DNA of 64,000 bases from Tenacibaculum maritimum NCIMB 2154 (GTDB lineage Bacteria; Bacteroidota; Bacteroidia; Flavobacteriales; Flavobacteriaceae): assembly GCF_900119795.1 (NCBI RefSeq), contig NZ_LT634361.1:3147001-3211000 (forward strand), read 5' to 3'. Below the pieces are notes generated by a model that was given only the letters and a program-made list of their open reading frames with translations, searched no databases and had not been told where the DNA came from. Both the position numbers and the translations under genes were made by a program. This document shows, one piece after another, positions 64,000-64,000 of the stretch. Within the stretch, counting starts at the first letter, position 1. Every line of letters starts with the position of its first letter.

Positions 64000-64000
64000 A

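Overview
This window is AT-rich Bacteroidota DNA, most likely from a marine, gliding member of the Flavobacteriaceae; a Tenacibaculum- or Polaribacter-like genus is a guess. The evidence is two type IX secretion genes (sprA, porZ), an S46 dipeptidyl peptidase, a LytS/LytTR pair, TonB paralogues, several SPII lipoproteins, sparse Shine-Dalgarno sequences and promoters of the TAnnTTTG type. No rRNA, tRNA, CRISPR array, prophage or transposase gene was seen.

Region 1 (1-8636) is the accessory part. A tandem array of twelve paralogous lipoprotein genes (147-7670) is separated by constant 39-nt spacers and ends in a thirteenth copy cut off after seven codons and joined to the tail of an unrelated gene. 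The genes share the signal peptide and the second half; the middle (about residues 31-120) comes in five types, A to E, and one gene is a visible C/D chimera. The spacers look like the 3' end of the gene that precedes the array. Next to the array is a four-copy 56-bp repeat of long hairpins whose arms change in a compensating way.

Region 2 (8637-24822) holds a DPP11-type peptidase, an Omp85-like barrel, a universal stress protein, a GH113-like lipoprotein with a small outer-membrane barrel, and then a tight six-gene cluster (15094-22130): an FAD oxidoreductase, a membrane [4Fe-4S] protein, a MORN-repeat protein and three membrane-linked glycosyltransferases. A LacI-type regulator, a DUF2797 protein and a hexapeptide acetyltransferase follow.

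Region 3 (24865-37654, all minus strand) is a core block: two TonB-like proteins, vanZ-like, gcvH, the giant sprA, ruvA and maeB. sprA directly follows the ruvA stop codon and has no ATG start.

Region 4 (37793-50517) has duplicated PAS-only proteins, a small lipoprotein, queG, an AsmA-like protein, a decayed DUF5686-like gene, an orphan moaD, a DUF3817 protein, and the minus-strand run porZ-recO-TonB-dependent receptor, then a CYTH protein.

Region 5 (50712-64000) is mostly housekeeping: a two-component pair, hemolysin III, a lysophospholipid acyltransferase, trpS, an HTH protein, mscL, alr, tdk, a conserved hypothetical, a GT4 glycosyltransferase, a DUF3089 lipoprotein, an ArsC/Spx-like protein, a DinB protein and metB. 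The best candidate for an undescribed system is the mosaic lipoprotein array with its adjoining hairpin repeats.
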